Shown: positions 17,521 through 26,696, counted from the stretch's first letter. The stretch: 64,000 nt of DNA from Trueperaceae bacterium (GCA_023954415.1 JAMLIB010000002.1:124001-188000); one strand, 5' to 3'. A program made the numbers and translations. The notes: generated by a model not told the origin, from the sequence alone.

Positions 17521-18455
17521 AGGTCGTCGCCCTCGGTCGCACCGGGCTGAACGTGAGCGTCGTCGGCCTCGGCGCCTCCGCCATCGGCGGGGTGTACGGG
17601 CCGGTCGCGGAGGCGGACGCCATCGCCACGGTAGCCGCCGCCCTCGAGGCGGGCATGACGCTGTTCGACACGGCGCCGGCCTACGGCGCCACGCGCTCCG
17701 AGGCCCTGCTGGGGCGCGCGCTCCGCGGCGTCCCTAGAGGGAGCTACGTCCTCTCGACCAAGGCGGGCAAGACGACCTCGAAGAGCGGCGTCGACAGCTT
17801 CGACTTCTCGGAGTCCGGCGTCAGGCGTTCCGTGTCCGAGAGCCTCGAGCGCCTCGGGACCGATCGCCTCGACATCGTGCACCTGCACGACTTCGACTAC
17901 CAGGGCGGGCGTCACATGGACCAGGCCATCGCCGAGGGGTTCCCCGCGTTGAACGCCCTCAAGGCCGAGGGGATCGTCGGCGCGATCGGTGCCGGCATCT
18001 ACTTCATGGAGCAGTGGAAGCGCACCCTGCTCGAGGTCCGGCTGGACGCGGCGCTGCTCCACAACCACCACACCCTGTGCGACGTGCGGGCGCACGAGCT
18101 CCTTCCCCTGCTCGGGTCCCGCGGGATCGGCGTCATCAACGCCGCCCCGTTCGCCAGCGGCCTCCTCTGCGGCAGCGAGCCGGCGGCGTGGCACCCGGCG
18201 CCGCCCGAGGCGCGCGCCCTGTTCGCGCAAGCCGCCGCCCTCACGGCGAGCCTGGGCGTGCCCATCGCGCGCCTGGCGCTGCAGTTCGCCGCCTCGGAGT
18301 CTCGCCTACCCGTCACCCTCTTCAGCTGCGCCGACCCGGGCACCCTGAGGCGCAACCTAGGGTGGCTCGGCAGCCCTCCCGACCTCGACCTGGTAGCCAA
18401 GGTCCAGCGCCTGCTCGAGCCCGTCATGAACCGGCGATGGGCGTACGGGGCATGA
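17517..18455 (+). CDS. Aldo-keto reductase, L-fucose/D-threo-aldose dehydrogenase-like
   Basis: 312 aa from GTG 17517 (GTGA overlap with the preceding gene). Aldo-keto reductase tetrad D51, Y56, K82, H124. Features of the D-threo-aldose 1-dehydrogenase group: NVSVVGLGASAIGG at the N-terminus, LFDTAPAYGATRSE, and LHDFDY. These enzymes oxidise L-fucose or L-galactose at C1 to the lactone, the substrate of the lactonase encoded next. Cytoplasmic. Confidence 0.85.
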   Translation: MKVVALGRTGLNVSVVGLGASAIGGVYGPVAEADAIATVAAALEAGMTLFDTAPAYGATRSEALLGRALRGVPRGSYVLSTKAGKTTSKSGVDSFDFSESGVRRSVSESLERLGTDRLDIVHLHDFDYQGGRHMDQAIAEGFPALNALKAEGIVGAIGAGIYFMEQWKRTLLEVRLDAALLHNHHTLCDVRAHELLPLLGSRGIGVINAAPFASGLLCGSEPAAWHPAPPEARALFAQAAALTASLGVPIARLALQFAASESRLPVTLFSCADPGTLRRNLGWLGSPPDLDLVAKVQRLLEPVMNRRWAYGA

Positions 18456-19327
18456 GCGTCGCTCCCTGCGACGCCCCGGAAGGACAGGCCCCTCCCGAGA
18501 CGATCGACGCCCACCAGCACTTCTGGCGCTACCATCCCGCCGAGTACCCCTGGATGTCGGAAGAGCAGGCCGCCCTCAAGCGCGATCACCTGCCCACCGA
18601 TCTCGCCCCGCTCATGCGGGCGGCCGGCGTCACCGGCACGGTCGCCGTGCAGGCCAGACGCATGCTGCGCGAGACCGAATGGCTCCTCGAGCTGGCGGTC
18701 GCCGAGCCAACGGTGCTCGGGGTGGTCGGCTGGTTCGACTTCTCCTCGCCGAGGCTCGAGCACGACCTGGAGCGACTCGCGCCCGAGCCGCGCCTGGTGG
18801 GGGCCCGGGAGCTCATCCACGACATGCCGGACCTCGACTACGCCGTCTCGCCCGGGCACGTGAGGGGCGTCAAGGCGGTCCAGCGCGCCGGCCTGGCCTA
18901 CGACCTCCTGCTGCGGCCGGAGCACCTGCGCCCGGCCACGGCCCTCGTCGACCTCCTGCCCGACCAGCGCTTCGTGATCGACCATCTGGCGAAGCCGCGC
19001 GTCGCCGACGGCGCGTTCGAGCCGTGGGCGAGCGACCTCCGGGCCATCGCGGCGCGCGACAACGTCTACTGCAAGCTCTCGGGGCTCGTCACGGAAGCGG
19101 ACTGGGTCGACTGGCGAGCCGACGACCTGCTCCCCTACCTGGAGGTGGCGCTGGAGGCGTTCGGGGCCGAGCGCGTGATGCTCGGCTCGGACTGGCCGGT
19201 CTGCACGTGCGCGGCGGACTACTCGACCACCATCGACCTGGCGAGGCGGTCGCTGGCCGGCCTGAGCGCCGCGGAACGAGCCGCCGTGCTGGCGGGCACC
19301 GCCCGCCGGTTCTACCGCCTCGTATGA
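18452..19327 (+). CDS. Amidohydrolase-2 family lactonase (L-fuconolactonase-like)
   Basis: 291 aa from ATG 18452 (ATGA overlap). The metal-dependent TIM-barrel hydrolase opens with IDAHQHFWRY, characteristic of L-fuconolactonase and L-rhamnonolactonase, and ends with MLGSDWPVC carrying the conserved Asp, followed by the family's VLAGTARRFY C-terminus. It would hydrolyse the sugar lactone made by the aldo-keto reductase. Third gene of a tightly coupled trio; a dedicated dehydratase is not adjacent, though an enolase-superfamily gene sits 7 kb downstream under a similar operator. Confidence 0.85.
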   Translation: MSVAPCDAPEGQAPPETIDAHQHFWRYHPAEYPWMSEEQAALKRDHLPTDLAPLMRAAGVTGTVAVQARRMLRETEWLLELAVAEPTVLGVVGWFDFSSPRLEHDLERLAPEPRLVGARELIHDMPDLDYAVSPGHVRGVKAVQRAGLAYDLLLRPEHLRPATALVDLLPDQRFVIDHLAKPRVADGAFEPWASDLRAIAARDNVYCKLSGLVTEADWVDWRADDLLPYLEVALEAFGAERVMLGSDWPVCTCAADYSTTIDLARRSLAGLSAAERAAVLAGTARRFYRLV

Positions 19328-19373
19328 GCCTACGCGCCTCGCGCACCAGACCGGGCCGGTCGGAAGGAGCAGC

Positions 19374-20729
19374 ATGATCACGCTTCAGGAACATAGGGAG
19401 AGACGCTCGCGGTTGATGGCTGCCTTGCGAACGCGCCACGCGGCGCCGGTCGCGCTGCTCCAGGGCGCGCCGCAGCCTTCTGCCCACGCTCGCTTCCGCC
19501 AGTACAACGACCTCTACTACCTCTGCCCCGTAGAGTCTCCACACGCCTACCTGGCCATCGACGGACGCGACGGCGACACCGCGCACCTGTTCCTGCCCTA
19601 CCAGCCGGGGCACCGCCTCAAGAGCGAGGGCGTCATCGTTAGCGCCTCCGACCCGGCGCACGCCGAGCGCGTGACGGGCGTCGACCAGGTGCACGGCCTG
19701 GACGAGCTGGCGGCGTTCCTCGAGCGGGTGCGGTCGCTGCACACGCCGCTGCGCCAGGGTGAGGGCGCGCTGCAGTCGTGGGACACCCTGCAGCGCGCCG
19801 GCCAGGAGCGCGTCTCCGACCCGTGGGACGGGCGCCTGGACAGGAACCGCCACTTCGTGAAGCTCCTGCGCGAACGGCTGCCCGCGGCCGAGCTATGCGA
19901 TCTGGCGCCCGTGCTCGACGCGCTCAGGCTCGTGAAGTCGCCCGCCGAGGTGGAGCTGCTCCGCCGGGCCGGGCGCCTCAGCGCCCACGGCCTGTTGGCG
20001 GCGCTGCGCGCGACCAGGCCGGGGGCCGCCGAGTACCAGCTGGAAGCTGCGTCGCGCTTCGTCTACCTCGACCACGGCGCCCTCGACGTGTCCTATCGCG
20101 CCATCGCCGCCAGCGGGGACAACGCGTGGTACGGCCACTACAACGCCAACGACGCCGTGCTGCGAGACGGCGACCTCGTGCTGTTCGACTGCGGTCCCGA
20201 TTACCGCTACTACGCGTCCGACATCACGCGCATGTGGCCCGTGAACGGGGCCTACACCGCCACCCAGCGCCAGCTCTACGGCTACATGGTGCGCTACCAC
20301 CTGACGCTGCTCGAGCTGCTGGCCCCCGGCGTCACGGCCGAGCGGGTCCACGCAGAGGCCGCCGAGAGGATGCGCGCCCACGTGGACTCGACGGCCTGGG
20401 AGAAGCCGATCTACGAGCAGGCGGCCCGGCGCGCGCTGGCGTTCCCCTACCACCTGTCCCACCCCGTCGGGATGGCGGTCCACGACGTCGGCCACTACCG
20501 GGGCGAGGAGCTGCGGCCCGGCATGGTGATCAGCGTCGACCCGCAACTGATCGTCCCGGAGGAGCGCAAGTACCTACGGGTCGAGGACACGGTGGTGATC
20601 ACCGAGACGGGCACAGAGAACCTCACGAGCGACGCGCCCTACGAGCTGGACGAGATGGAGTCCTTGATGCGCGCGGCCGGTCCCGGGCCGTTCGAAGGCT
20701 ACGCGCGCCTCTGGGAGCAGACGGCCTGA
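19374..20729 (+). CDS. M24B peptidase (Xaa-Pro aminopeptidase-like)
   Basis: 451 aa, ATG start with GGAAGGAG upstream. N-terminal creatinase-like domain (1-180) and pita-bread catalytic domain. Metal ligands by position: D272, D283, H363, then D389 (ISVDPQ) where a Glu (EPG) is standard, and E404 (RVEDT). The conservative Glu-to-Asp change probably keeps metal binding but may shift activity. Expected to remove N-terminal residues before proline in the cytoplasm. Lies 46 nt after the lactonase gene in the same direction, an odd partner for sugar oxidation, and convergent with the LacI gene. Confidence 0.85.
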   Translation: MITLQEHRERRSRLMAALRTRHAAPVALLQGAPQPSAHARFRQYNDLYYLCPVESPHAYLAIDGRDGDTAHLFLPYQPGHRLKSEGVIVSASDPAHAERVTGVDQVHGLDELAAFLERVRSLHTPLRQGEGALQSWDTLQRAGQERVSDPWDGRLDRNRHFVKLLRERLPAAELCDLAPVLDALRLVKSPAEVELLRRAGRLSAHGLLAALRATRPGAAEYQLEAASRFVYLDHGALDVSYRAIAASGDNAWYGHYNANDAVLRDGDLVLFDCGPDYRYYASDITRMWPVNGAYTATQRQLYGYMVRYHLTLLELLAPGVTAERVHAEAAERMRAHVDSTAWEKPIYEQAARRALAFPYHLSHPVGMAVHDVGHYRGEELRPGMVISVDPQLIVPEERKYLRVEDTVVITETGTENLTSDAPYELDEMESLMRAAGPGPFEGYARLWEQTA

Positions 20730-20757
20730 GCGGGGGCCGCCCACCGACCCACGCGCG

Positions 20758-21804
20758 CTACGGCCTCACAGACCGGCAGCTCTCCCTGACGACGAACTCC
20801 GTCGTGACGATGCTCTCGGTAGGCGCGGCCGCCGGACCCGACGGATCGTTGAGCATGGCGAGCATGGTGTGCAGGGCCAGCCGGGCCATCTCGACCCTTG
20901 GCGTGCGCACCGTCGTGATGCCCGGCCGCATGAACGAGGTCCAGGCCGGGTCGTCGAACGCGACGACCGAGACGCTGCCCGGCACGTCCACGCCGCGGTC
21001 CTTGAGGCATTGCAGCGCGGCGCCGGTCATCAGCTCGTTGCAGACGAGGAGCGCCGTGGGCGGGTTCGCCAGCGCCATGAGCGCCTCGACCGACCGGTAG
21101 GCGGGCTCGTACCTGTACTCGCCGAGGCCGACCAGCGCGTCGTCCGGCTTCAGCCCGGCCGCCGCGAGGGCGTCCCGGTAGCCCGCCAACCGCCGCCGAC
21201 CCGAGCTCAACGCCTGGTTGCCGGCGACGATCCCTATGCGGCGGTGCCCCAAGGCGAGCAGGTACTCCGTGGCGCGCTGGGCCGCGGGCCGGTCGTCGAT
21301 GTTGATCCGCGGCGCCTTGAGCTCGGGGTTGGCGCACTCGACGAGGACCATGCGCACGCCGTCCTCGATGAGCTTGGCCACGAACCCCTCGTTCTCCGGC
21401 GCGGGCGAGAGGATGATGCCGTCCACGTTCCGTTCCTGGAGGGCCTTGAGGTAACGGCGCTCGACCGCGGGGTCGTCGGCCGTGGTGCCGAGCAGCACTT
21501 GGTAGCCGCGCTCCTGCGCCGCGGCCTCGATGCCGCGGATGAAGGTCGTCCAGTGGTAGCTGACGATATTCGACACCACCACTCCGACGGCCTTGGTGCG
21601 GCCGACGCGCAGCGAGCGGGCCAACGCGTTCGGGCGGTAGTCCAGCTGCTCGGCGGCCGCCATGACGGCGCTCTGGGTCTTGGCGCTGAACGAGCCGTAG
21701 TTCGAGAGGACGCGGCTGGCCATGCCGACGGAGACGCCGGCCTCCTCGGCTACCTCGCGCAAGGTCACGCGCTTGGTCGTGCGAGTAGAACGTCTCACCG
21801 CCAT
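20758..21804 (-). CDS. LacI-family transcriptional regulator
   Basis: 348 aa from ATG 21804 with GAGGTG upstream; an in-frame GTG at 21849 would add 15 residues. N-terminal helix-turn-helix TLREVAEEAGVSVGMASRVL with the hinge ALARSLR, then a periplasmic-binding-protein-like effector domain (GVVVSNIVSYHW onward; FDDPAW near the C-terminus). Divergent from the peptide/sulfatase operon. A 14-bp CG-centred box overlaps that operon's -10 and a closely similar one overlaps the -10 of the dehydrogenase operon on its other flank, so it likely represses both. Confidence 0.92.
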   Translation of the reverse strand: MAVRRSTRTTKRVTLREVAEEAGVSVGMASRVLSNYGSFSAKTQSAVMAAAEQLDYRPNALARSLRVGRTKAVGVVVSNIVSYHWTTFIRGIEAAAQERGYQVLLGTTADDPAVERRYLKALQERNVDGIILSPAPENEGFVAKLIEDGVRMVLVECANPELKAPRINIDDRPAAQRATEYLLALGHRRIGIVAGNQALSSGRRRLAGYRDALAAAGLKPDDALVGLGEYRYEPAYRSVEALMALANPPTALLVCNELMTGAALQCLKDRGVDVPGSVSVVAFDDPAWTSFMRPGITTVRTPRVEMARLALHTMLAMLNDPSGPAAAPTESIVTTEFVVRESCRSVRP

Positions 21805-21923
21805 CCGGCGCACCTCGAGCCGGCTTGCGCGCTTACGCCAGATCGCCACCCCTGACCGTTCACCGGCGTGGACCCGTCGCTCATGCTGCAGCCCCCTTTC
21901 ATCACTCCCGGGAGTCTAAATGA

Positions 21924-21952
21924 TTGACAGATGCCGACCCTAGGTATAACGT
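21924..21952 (+). promoter_or_regulatory. Promoter of peptide transporter/M42/MLE/sulfatase operon
   Basis: TTGACA (21924-21929), 17-nt spacer, TAACGT (21947-21952). The -35 is a perfect consensus. The -10 is embedded in the LacI-type operator. Confidence 0.65.
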
Positions 21953-21957
21953 TACAC
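21944..21957. promoter_or_regulatory. LacI-type operator
   Basis: GTATAACGTTACAC with a perfect 8-bp core palindrome TAACGTTA and central CG, the hallmark of LacI-family boxes. It overlaps the -10 of the divergent operon, the position of a repressor site. Confidence 0.65.
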
Positions 21958-21987
21958 TCAAAGCCGAAGCCACAACGGAGGTGCAAC

Positions 21988-23556
21988 ATGTCGCGAGTCC
22001 GGAACGCCGTAAGGGTGCTGCTCGCAGCGCTCACCCTCCTCACCGGCCTGGTGAGCGCCCAGACCTTGAACGTCACGCTCGACCAGAACACCGCCGTCAT
22101 CGACCCGACGGCCAACTGGTTGTACGATCTCACGTCCAACCAGTTCGTGCCGCTCGTCGAGTACGACTTCGACACCGGCCGCAGCGTGCCGGCCGGCGCC
22201 GAGTCCTGGACGGTTTCGGACGACGGCCTCACCTACACCTTCCACATCCGCGAGGGCTGGAACTGGTCTGACGGGAACCCAGTGACGGCCCAAGACTACG
22301 TGAACGGCTTCAGGCGCATCGCCGACCCCGCCACGGCCGCTCCGATGGCCTACCGCATCTACATCGTCAAGGGCGCCCGCGAGATCAACCAGGGCGAGGT
22401 CGCCGACCTCACGACCCTCGGTGTGACGGCCGTCGACGATCACACCCTCACCGTCGAGGTCACCGCGCCGGCTTCCTGGTTCCTCTCGTCCCTGGCGACC
22501 ATCGGGCACGCCGTGCCGCAGTGGACGATCGACGCTTTCGGCGCTTCCTGGACTCAGCCCGAGAACGTCGTGGTGAACGGCCCCTACAAGCTCACGCGCC
22601 TCGACCAGGAAGACATCGCCGTCCTGGAAGCCAACCCCAGCTACTACGCCGCTGACGAGGTCCAGATCAAGACGGTCAACCTCTACCGCGTCGCCCAGGA
22701 GTCCACGGCCCTCGCCCTCTACGAGAGCGGTGACCTCGACACCGTCGCGGTCCCAGCCAACGACCTCGACCGGATAAAGGCGGACCCCGTCCTTAGCCAA
22801 CAGTTCCATAGCGGCCCGTCCACGACGCTCTACCGCTACGACTTCAACGCCATCAGGGCACCGTTCGACAACCGCCTCGTCCGCCAGGCGTTCGCAGCAG
22901 CCACCGACAAGCAGTCCATCGTGGACTTCATCACCAAGGGCGGCGAGATCGTCGCGCCGACCCTCACACCTCCAGGTTCCGTCGGGCACGTCCCCGCATC
23001 CGCCGGCGTCGGCATCCCGTACGACCCCGAGCACGCCAAGGAACTCCTGGCCGAAGCCGGCTACCCGAACGGCCAAGGGCTGCCCACCATCACCCTCGCC
23101 TTCAACGCCTCCGAGACGAACAGCCGCATCGCGCAGGCCGTGCAGCAGATGTGGCAGAACACGCTGGGTGCCAAGGTCGAACTGCAGTCGGTCGAAGGGG
23201 CCACGTACTCGCAGGTCGCTAACGACGGCGCCTACAACGTCTGGCGCATGGGCTGGGGCATGGACTACCCCGATGCCAACAACATCCACGCCGAACTCTT
23301 CACTTCGGACGTCGGCTCCAAGGCGCTGCTCAGGAACGCCGAGTACGACCGCGTGGTCGCCGAGGCGGCCGTCGAACAGGACGTGGGCAAGCGCACCGAG
23401 CTCTACACCCAGGCCGAGCGTATCCTCGTGCAGGAAGAAGCCGGCACGCTCCCCATCTACTGGGGCGCCGTCAACCTGCTGATCCGCCCGGGCCTCCACC
23501 GTGACATGGTCGCGCCCGGCTACAACCGCGCGTTCTGGAAGTGGACGCTCGACTGA
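21988..23556 (+). CDS. Family 5 (oligopeptide-type) ABC solute-binding protein
   Basis: 522 aa from ATG 21988, preceded by GGAGGTG. Signal peptide of about 24 residues ending LVSAQ, no lipobox. OppA-like SBP_bac_5 fold: SDDGLTYTFHIREGWNWSDG minus its ends is the family signature, plus YDFNAIRAPFDNRLVRQAFA region and MGWGMDYPDANN near the C-terminus, which is the peptide-clamping region of OppA/MppA-type proteins. Periplasmic receptor for the DppB/DppC-type permeases encoded next. Confidence 0.92.
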   Translation: MSRVRNAVRVLLAALTLLTGLVSAQTLNVTLDQNTAVIDPTANWLYDLTSNQFVPLVEYDFDTGRSVPAGAESWTVSDDGLTYTFHIREGWNWSDGNPVTAQDYVNGFRRIADPATAAPMAYRIYIVKGAREINQGEVADLTTLGVTAVDDHTLTVEVTAPASWFLSSLATIGHAVPQWTIDAFGASWTQPENVVVNGPYKLTRLDQEDIAVLEANPSYYAADEVQIKTVNLYRVAQESTALALYESGDLDTVAVPANDLDRIKADPVLSQQFHSGPSTTLYRYDFNAIRAPFDNRLVRQAFAAATDKQSIVDFITKGGEIVAPTLTPPGSVGHVPASAGVGIPYDPEHAKELLAEAGYPNGQGLPTITLAFNASETNSRIAQAVQQMWQNTLGAKVELQSVEGATYSQVANDGAYNVWRMGWGMDYPDANNIHAELFTSDVGSKALLRNAEYDRVVAEAAVEQDVGKRTELYTQAERILVQEEAGTLPIYWGAVNLLIRPGLHRDMVAPGYNRAFWKWTLD

Positions 23557-23568
23557 AGTAGACCTAAG

Positions 23569-23605
23569 GTCGGGGGGCAACCGGGTACACTCGGTTGCCC
23601 CCGAC
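23569..23605 (+). other. Intercistronic hairpin after binding-protein gene
   Basis: 14-bp GC-rich inverted repeat (left arm 23569-23583 with one bulged G, right arm 23592-23605) closing an 8-nt loop, starting 12 nt after the stop. No U-tract. Same position as hairpins behind the other binding-protein genes. Confidence 0.65.
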
Positions 23606-23684
23606 AGCCGCGCGCGGGCCATGCCCACGCGACACCACTACGGCGCGGTCCATCAGGCCGCCACCTTTCAAGGGACCGACCGCA

Positions 23685-24614
23685 ATGGCAGTACTCGTAG
23701 TCAGACGCGTCCTCGCCTTGGTGCCGGTACTGCTCGTCATCTCGGTCGTCACGTTCCTGCTGATGCACTCGGTGCCGGGCAGTCCGTTCGCCACGGAGGA
23801 CAAGCCGCTGCCACCGCAGGTGAAGGCCAACCTCGAGGCGTTCTACGGTCTCGACAAGCCGCTCGTCACGCAGTACCTGGACTACATGGGCCGCGCCGTA
23901 CGCGGCGACCTCGGCCCCTCATATCTTCAGCGCAACCGCACGGTCAACGAGATAATCCGCCAGCACCTCCCGCCGTCCGCCGTCCTCGGAGTGCTGGCCC
24001 TCGGCGTCGCCCTCGTGGTCGGCGTCCCTATCGGGGTGCTCTCGGCCGTGAGGCAGAACACCCTCGTCGACTACCTCGGGATGTTCGTCGCCATAGCCGG
24101 CGTGTCGGTTCCCGCGATGACCCTGGGGCCGCTCCTCATCTGGGGCTTCGCGCTCGAGCTCGGTTGGTTGCCGGTGGCGCGCTGGGGCACCTGGCAACAG
24201 GCCGTCCTGCCCGCCTTGACGCTCGGCCTCGGTAGCGCCGCCGTCCTCGCGCGCCTGACGCGCGCCAGCATGTTGCAGACGATCCACCAGGACTTCATCC
24301 GCACCGCCCGTTCGAAGGGCCTGACCGAGGAGCGGGTCGTCACGAAGCATGCGCTGCGCAACGCGCTCATACCGGTCATCACGGTGATCGGGCCGCTCTT
24401 CGCCTCGCTCGTCACGGGTTCCATGGTGGTGGAGCAGATCTTCGCGATCCCAGGGCTCGGCCGCTACTTCGTCGATTCGGTCGCGTCCCGCGACTACCCG
24501 GTCATCATGGGCACCACGCTTCTCTACGCCCTGGTGCTCGTCGTCTCGAACCTGGTGGTTGACCTCTCCTACTACCTCATCGACCCCCGCATGCGCCTGG
24601 AGGACGCCGGCTGA
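23685..24614 (+). CDS. Dipeptide/oligopeptide ABC permease, DppB type
   Basis: 309 aa from ATG 23685, the first methionine directly before the first membrane helix (an in-frame upstream region runs through the hairpin leader). HSVPGSPFA, GLDKPLVTQYLDYM and the EAA loop RSKGLTEERVVTKHALRNA mark the OppB/DppB group. Six predicted helices. Its stop overlaps the next ATG by one nucleotide. Confidence 0.9.
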   Translation: MAVLVVRRVLALVPVLLVISVVTFLLMHSVPGSPFATEDKPLPPQVKANLEAFYGLDKPLVTQYLDYMGRAVRGDLGPSYLQRNRTVNEIIRQHLPPSAVLGVLALGVALVVGVPIGVLSAVRQNTLVDYLGMFVAIAGVSVPAMTLGPLLIWGFALELGWLPVARWGTWQQAVLPALTLGLGSAAVLARLTRASMLQTIHQDFIRTARSKGLTEERVVTKHALRNALIPVITVIGPLFASLVTGSMVVEQIFAIPGLGRYFVDSVASRDYPVIMGTTLLYALVLVVSNLVVDLSYYLIDPRMRLEDAG

Positions 24615-25558
24615 TGGTGGGCGTCACCCAGACGGAGTCGCGCAAGCGCAGCGACGCGCCCGCGGCTCGAGCACTGCGAAGCCTGCGCAGGAACGTGCCC
24701 GCCATGCTCAGCATCGGGGTGCTCGTCATCCTCGTGTTCGTGGCGGTCTTCGCTCCTCAGGTCGCGCCACACGACTACGCAGCCGGGGACCTGTCGGCCA
24801 ACTTCGCCAGACCCGGGGCGCGGTTCCCACTCGGAGCGGACTTCCTCGGGCGCGACATGCTCTCGCGCCTGATCTACGGCACGCGCATCTCGCTCGCCGT
24901 CGCTTTCCTCGGCGCGTTCTTCGCGTTCACCGTTGGGCTCGTGTACGGCGTCATAGCGGGTTACTTCGGCGGCCGGCTCGACGACGTGTTGATGCGGATC
25001 GTCGACGTGCTCTACGCGTTCCCCGGGCTGCTCTTCATCATCCTCCTGATGGTGGCCTTCAAGACCGGCTTCGGCGGAGGGATCGCCAGCAACCCTGTCA
25101 TGTCCGCCATCAGCCGCTTCGACGCGAGCCTGGGCGGCATGTTCCTCATCATCGTGGGCATCAGCCTCACGTCCTGGGTCGGCATGGCGCGCCTCACCCG
25201 CGGCATGGCCCTGGCACTGCGGCACTCGGAGTTCATCACCGCCGCGAAAGCGCTGGGAGCGTCCAACCGCCGCATCATCTTCAAGCACCTGGTGCCGGCC
25301 ATCGCCGGACCGCTCATCGTGCAGGTGACGCTCTCCATCCCAGCCTTCATCGGCACGGAGGCGTTCCTCAGCTTCATCGGCATCGGGGTAACGCCCCCCA
25401 CGCCCTCCTGGGGAACGATGATCGCAGAGGGGTTCTCCTCCATGCGTAGCCACCCACACCTGGCGATCTACCCCGGGCTCGCCCTCGCGATCGTCATGTT
25501 GGCCTTCAACTTCTTAGGCGACGGGCTGCGCGACGCCCTGGACCCCCACTCACGCTGA
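24614..25558 (+). CDS. Dipeptide/oligopeptide ABC permease, DppC type
   Basis: 314 aa. Cytoplasmic N-terminal 30 residues, first helix, LGADFLGRDMLSRLIYGTRIS signature (start and end shortened here: GADFLGRDMLSRL), EAA loop KALGASNRRIIFKHLVP near residue 215, ending LGDGLRDALDP as usual. The insertion GFGGGIASNPVMSAISRFDAS in the third periplasmic segment is longer than in E. coli DppC. No ATPase gene in this operon. Confidence 0.92.
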   Translation: MVGVTQTESRKRSDAPAARALRSLRRNVPAMLSIGVLVILVFVAVFAPQVAPHDYAAGDLSANFARPGARFPLGADFLGRDMLSRLIYGTRISLAVAFLGAFFAFTVGLVYGVIAGYFGGRLDDVLMRIVDVLYAFPGLLFIILLMVAFKTGFGGGIASNPVMSAISRFDASLGGMFLIIVGISLTSWVGMARLTRGMALALRHSEFITAAKALGASNRRIIFKHLVPAIAGPLIVQVTLSIPAFIGTEAFLSFIGIGVTPPTPSWGTMIAEGFSSMRSHPHLAIYPGLALAIVMLAFNFLGDGLRDALDPHSR

Positions 25559-25565
25559 GTTCGTA

Positions 25566-25589
25566 TCGCGCCGGCCCTTACGGGCGCGA
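25566..25589 (+). other. Hairpin between permease and M42 genes
   Basis: TCGCGCC...GGCGCGA, 7-bp stem with a 10-nt loop, no U-tract. May modulate read-through into the catabolic genes. Confidence 0.4.
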
Positions 25590-25616
25590 GGAAGGCGAGA
25601 ACGGAATGATCGAGCG

Positions 25617-26693
25617 ATGACACGGCCTACCGACCTCGGGTTGCTGGAGCGACTCGTGAACACGCCCGGGGTATCCGGCTTCGAACACGCAGCGCAGGAG
25701 ATCGTCTACGCGGAGCTGGAGGCGCACGCCGACGAGATCTGGCGCGACCGCATGGGCAACGTGATAGCCCTGAAGCGAGCCGTAGCAAGTGGAGGCGTAC
25801 CGCCTCGCCGCCTCATGTACGCGGCGCACGTCGACGAGATCGGCATGCTCGTCAGGCACGTCGACGCGGACGGCTTCATCCGCTTCCAGGCCGTCGGCGG
25901 CCTCGACCCACGGACCCTGATCAGCGAGCGGGTCGTGGTGCACGGGACCAAGAACGGCAGGCACGAGCTCAAGGGCGTCATAGCCCCCCAAGCCGGCTGG
26001 CTCGGAACCGCGCAGGACCGGGAGCGCGTCTTCCCCATGAAGGAGCTGTACATCGATCTCGGTCGCGCGGCCGCCGACGTTCACGAGCGGGTCCACATGG
26101 GCGACGTGATCACCCTCGCGGCGGAGTTCGACCTCCTCAACGATGACGTGGTCGTAGGGCGCAACTTCGACGACCGCATCGGCGTGTACTGCCTCATCGA
26201 GGCGTTCAAGCGGATCGAGGCGCCCCCCATCGACGTCTACGCGGTCAGCACGGTCCAGGAGGAGGTCGGCGTGCGCGGCGTGCCCACGGCGGCGCACGCC
26301 GTCCAGCCGGACATCGCCCTCGCCATCGATGGCAGCTTGCCGTCCGACACGCCGTACGCGGCACCGGACGAGCGCCAATGCGCCCTCGGCGAAGGAACGG
26401 GCATCTACCTCGTCGACAACCGCACGATCGGCAACCCCGGCCTGATCGCGGGCCTCCTGGCCACCTGCGAGCGTCACGGGATAGCTTGCCAACGCAACCT
26501 CGGCGGGGCGACCGACGCCTCCGAGATCCAACGTCGGAACCTCGGCGCCTGGGCGACCACCATCGGCGCGCCCACCCGCTACATGCACTCCACGGTGCAG
26601 CTCTGCCACCTCGACGACGTCGAGGCGACGGTGCGACTGCTCGCCCACTTCCCTTCCCACGCCGCCGGCATCCTGCCAGCCGATTGGAGGTAG
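25617..26693 (+). CDS. M42-family aminopeptidase
   Basis: 358 aa, ATG start. Binuclear zinc/cobalt peptidase site: H71-V-D73, D185 in GRNFDDRIG, catalytic E215 and ligand E216 in VQEEVGVRG, D238 region, and final H in YMHSTVQ. TET-type aminopeptidases of this family degrade short peptides in the cytoplasm; some members act as deblocking or glutamyl aminopeptidases or endoglucanase-named CelM. Directly downstream of the peptide-type transporter, so it probably processes the imported peptide. Confidence 0.92.
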   Translation: MTRPTDLGLLERLVNTPGVSGFEHAAQEIVYAELEAHADEIWRDRMGNVIALKRAVASGGVPPRRLMYAAHVDEIGMLVRHVDADGFIRFQAVGGLDPRTLISERVVVHGTKNGRHELKGVIAPQAGWLGTAQDRERVFPMKELYIDLGRAAADVHERVHMGDVITLAAEFDLLNDDVVVGRNFDDRIGVYCLIEAFKRIEAPPIDVYAVSTVQEEVGVRGVPTAAHAVQPDIALAIDGSLPSDTPYAAPDERQCALGEGTGIYLVDNRTIGNPGLIAGLLATCERHGIACQRNLGGATDASEIQRRNLGAWATTIGAPTRYMHSTVQLCHLDDVEATVRLLAHFPSHAAGILPADWR

Positions 26694-26696
26694 TCC

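Noticed and set aside
21958-23628. Open frame of about 556 codons opposite the second binding protein
   Set aside because: Composition is shadow-like and it runs through the LacI operator region and hairpin.
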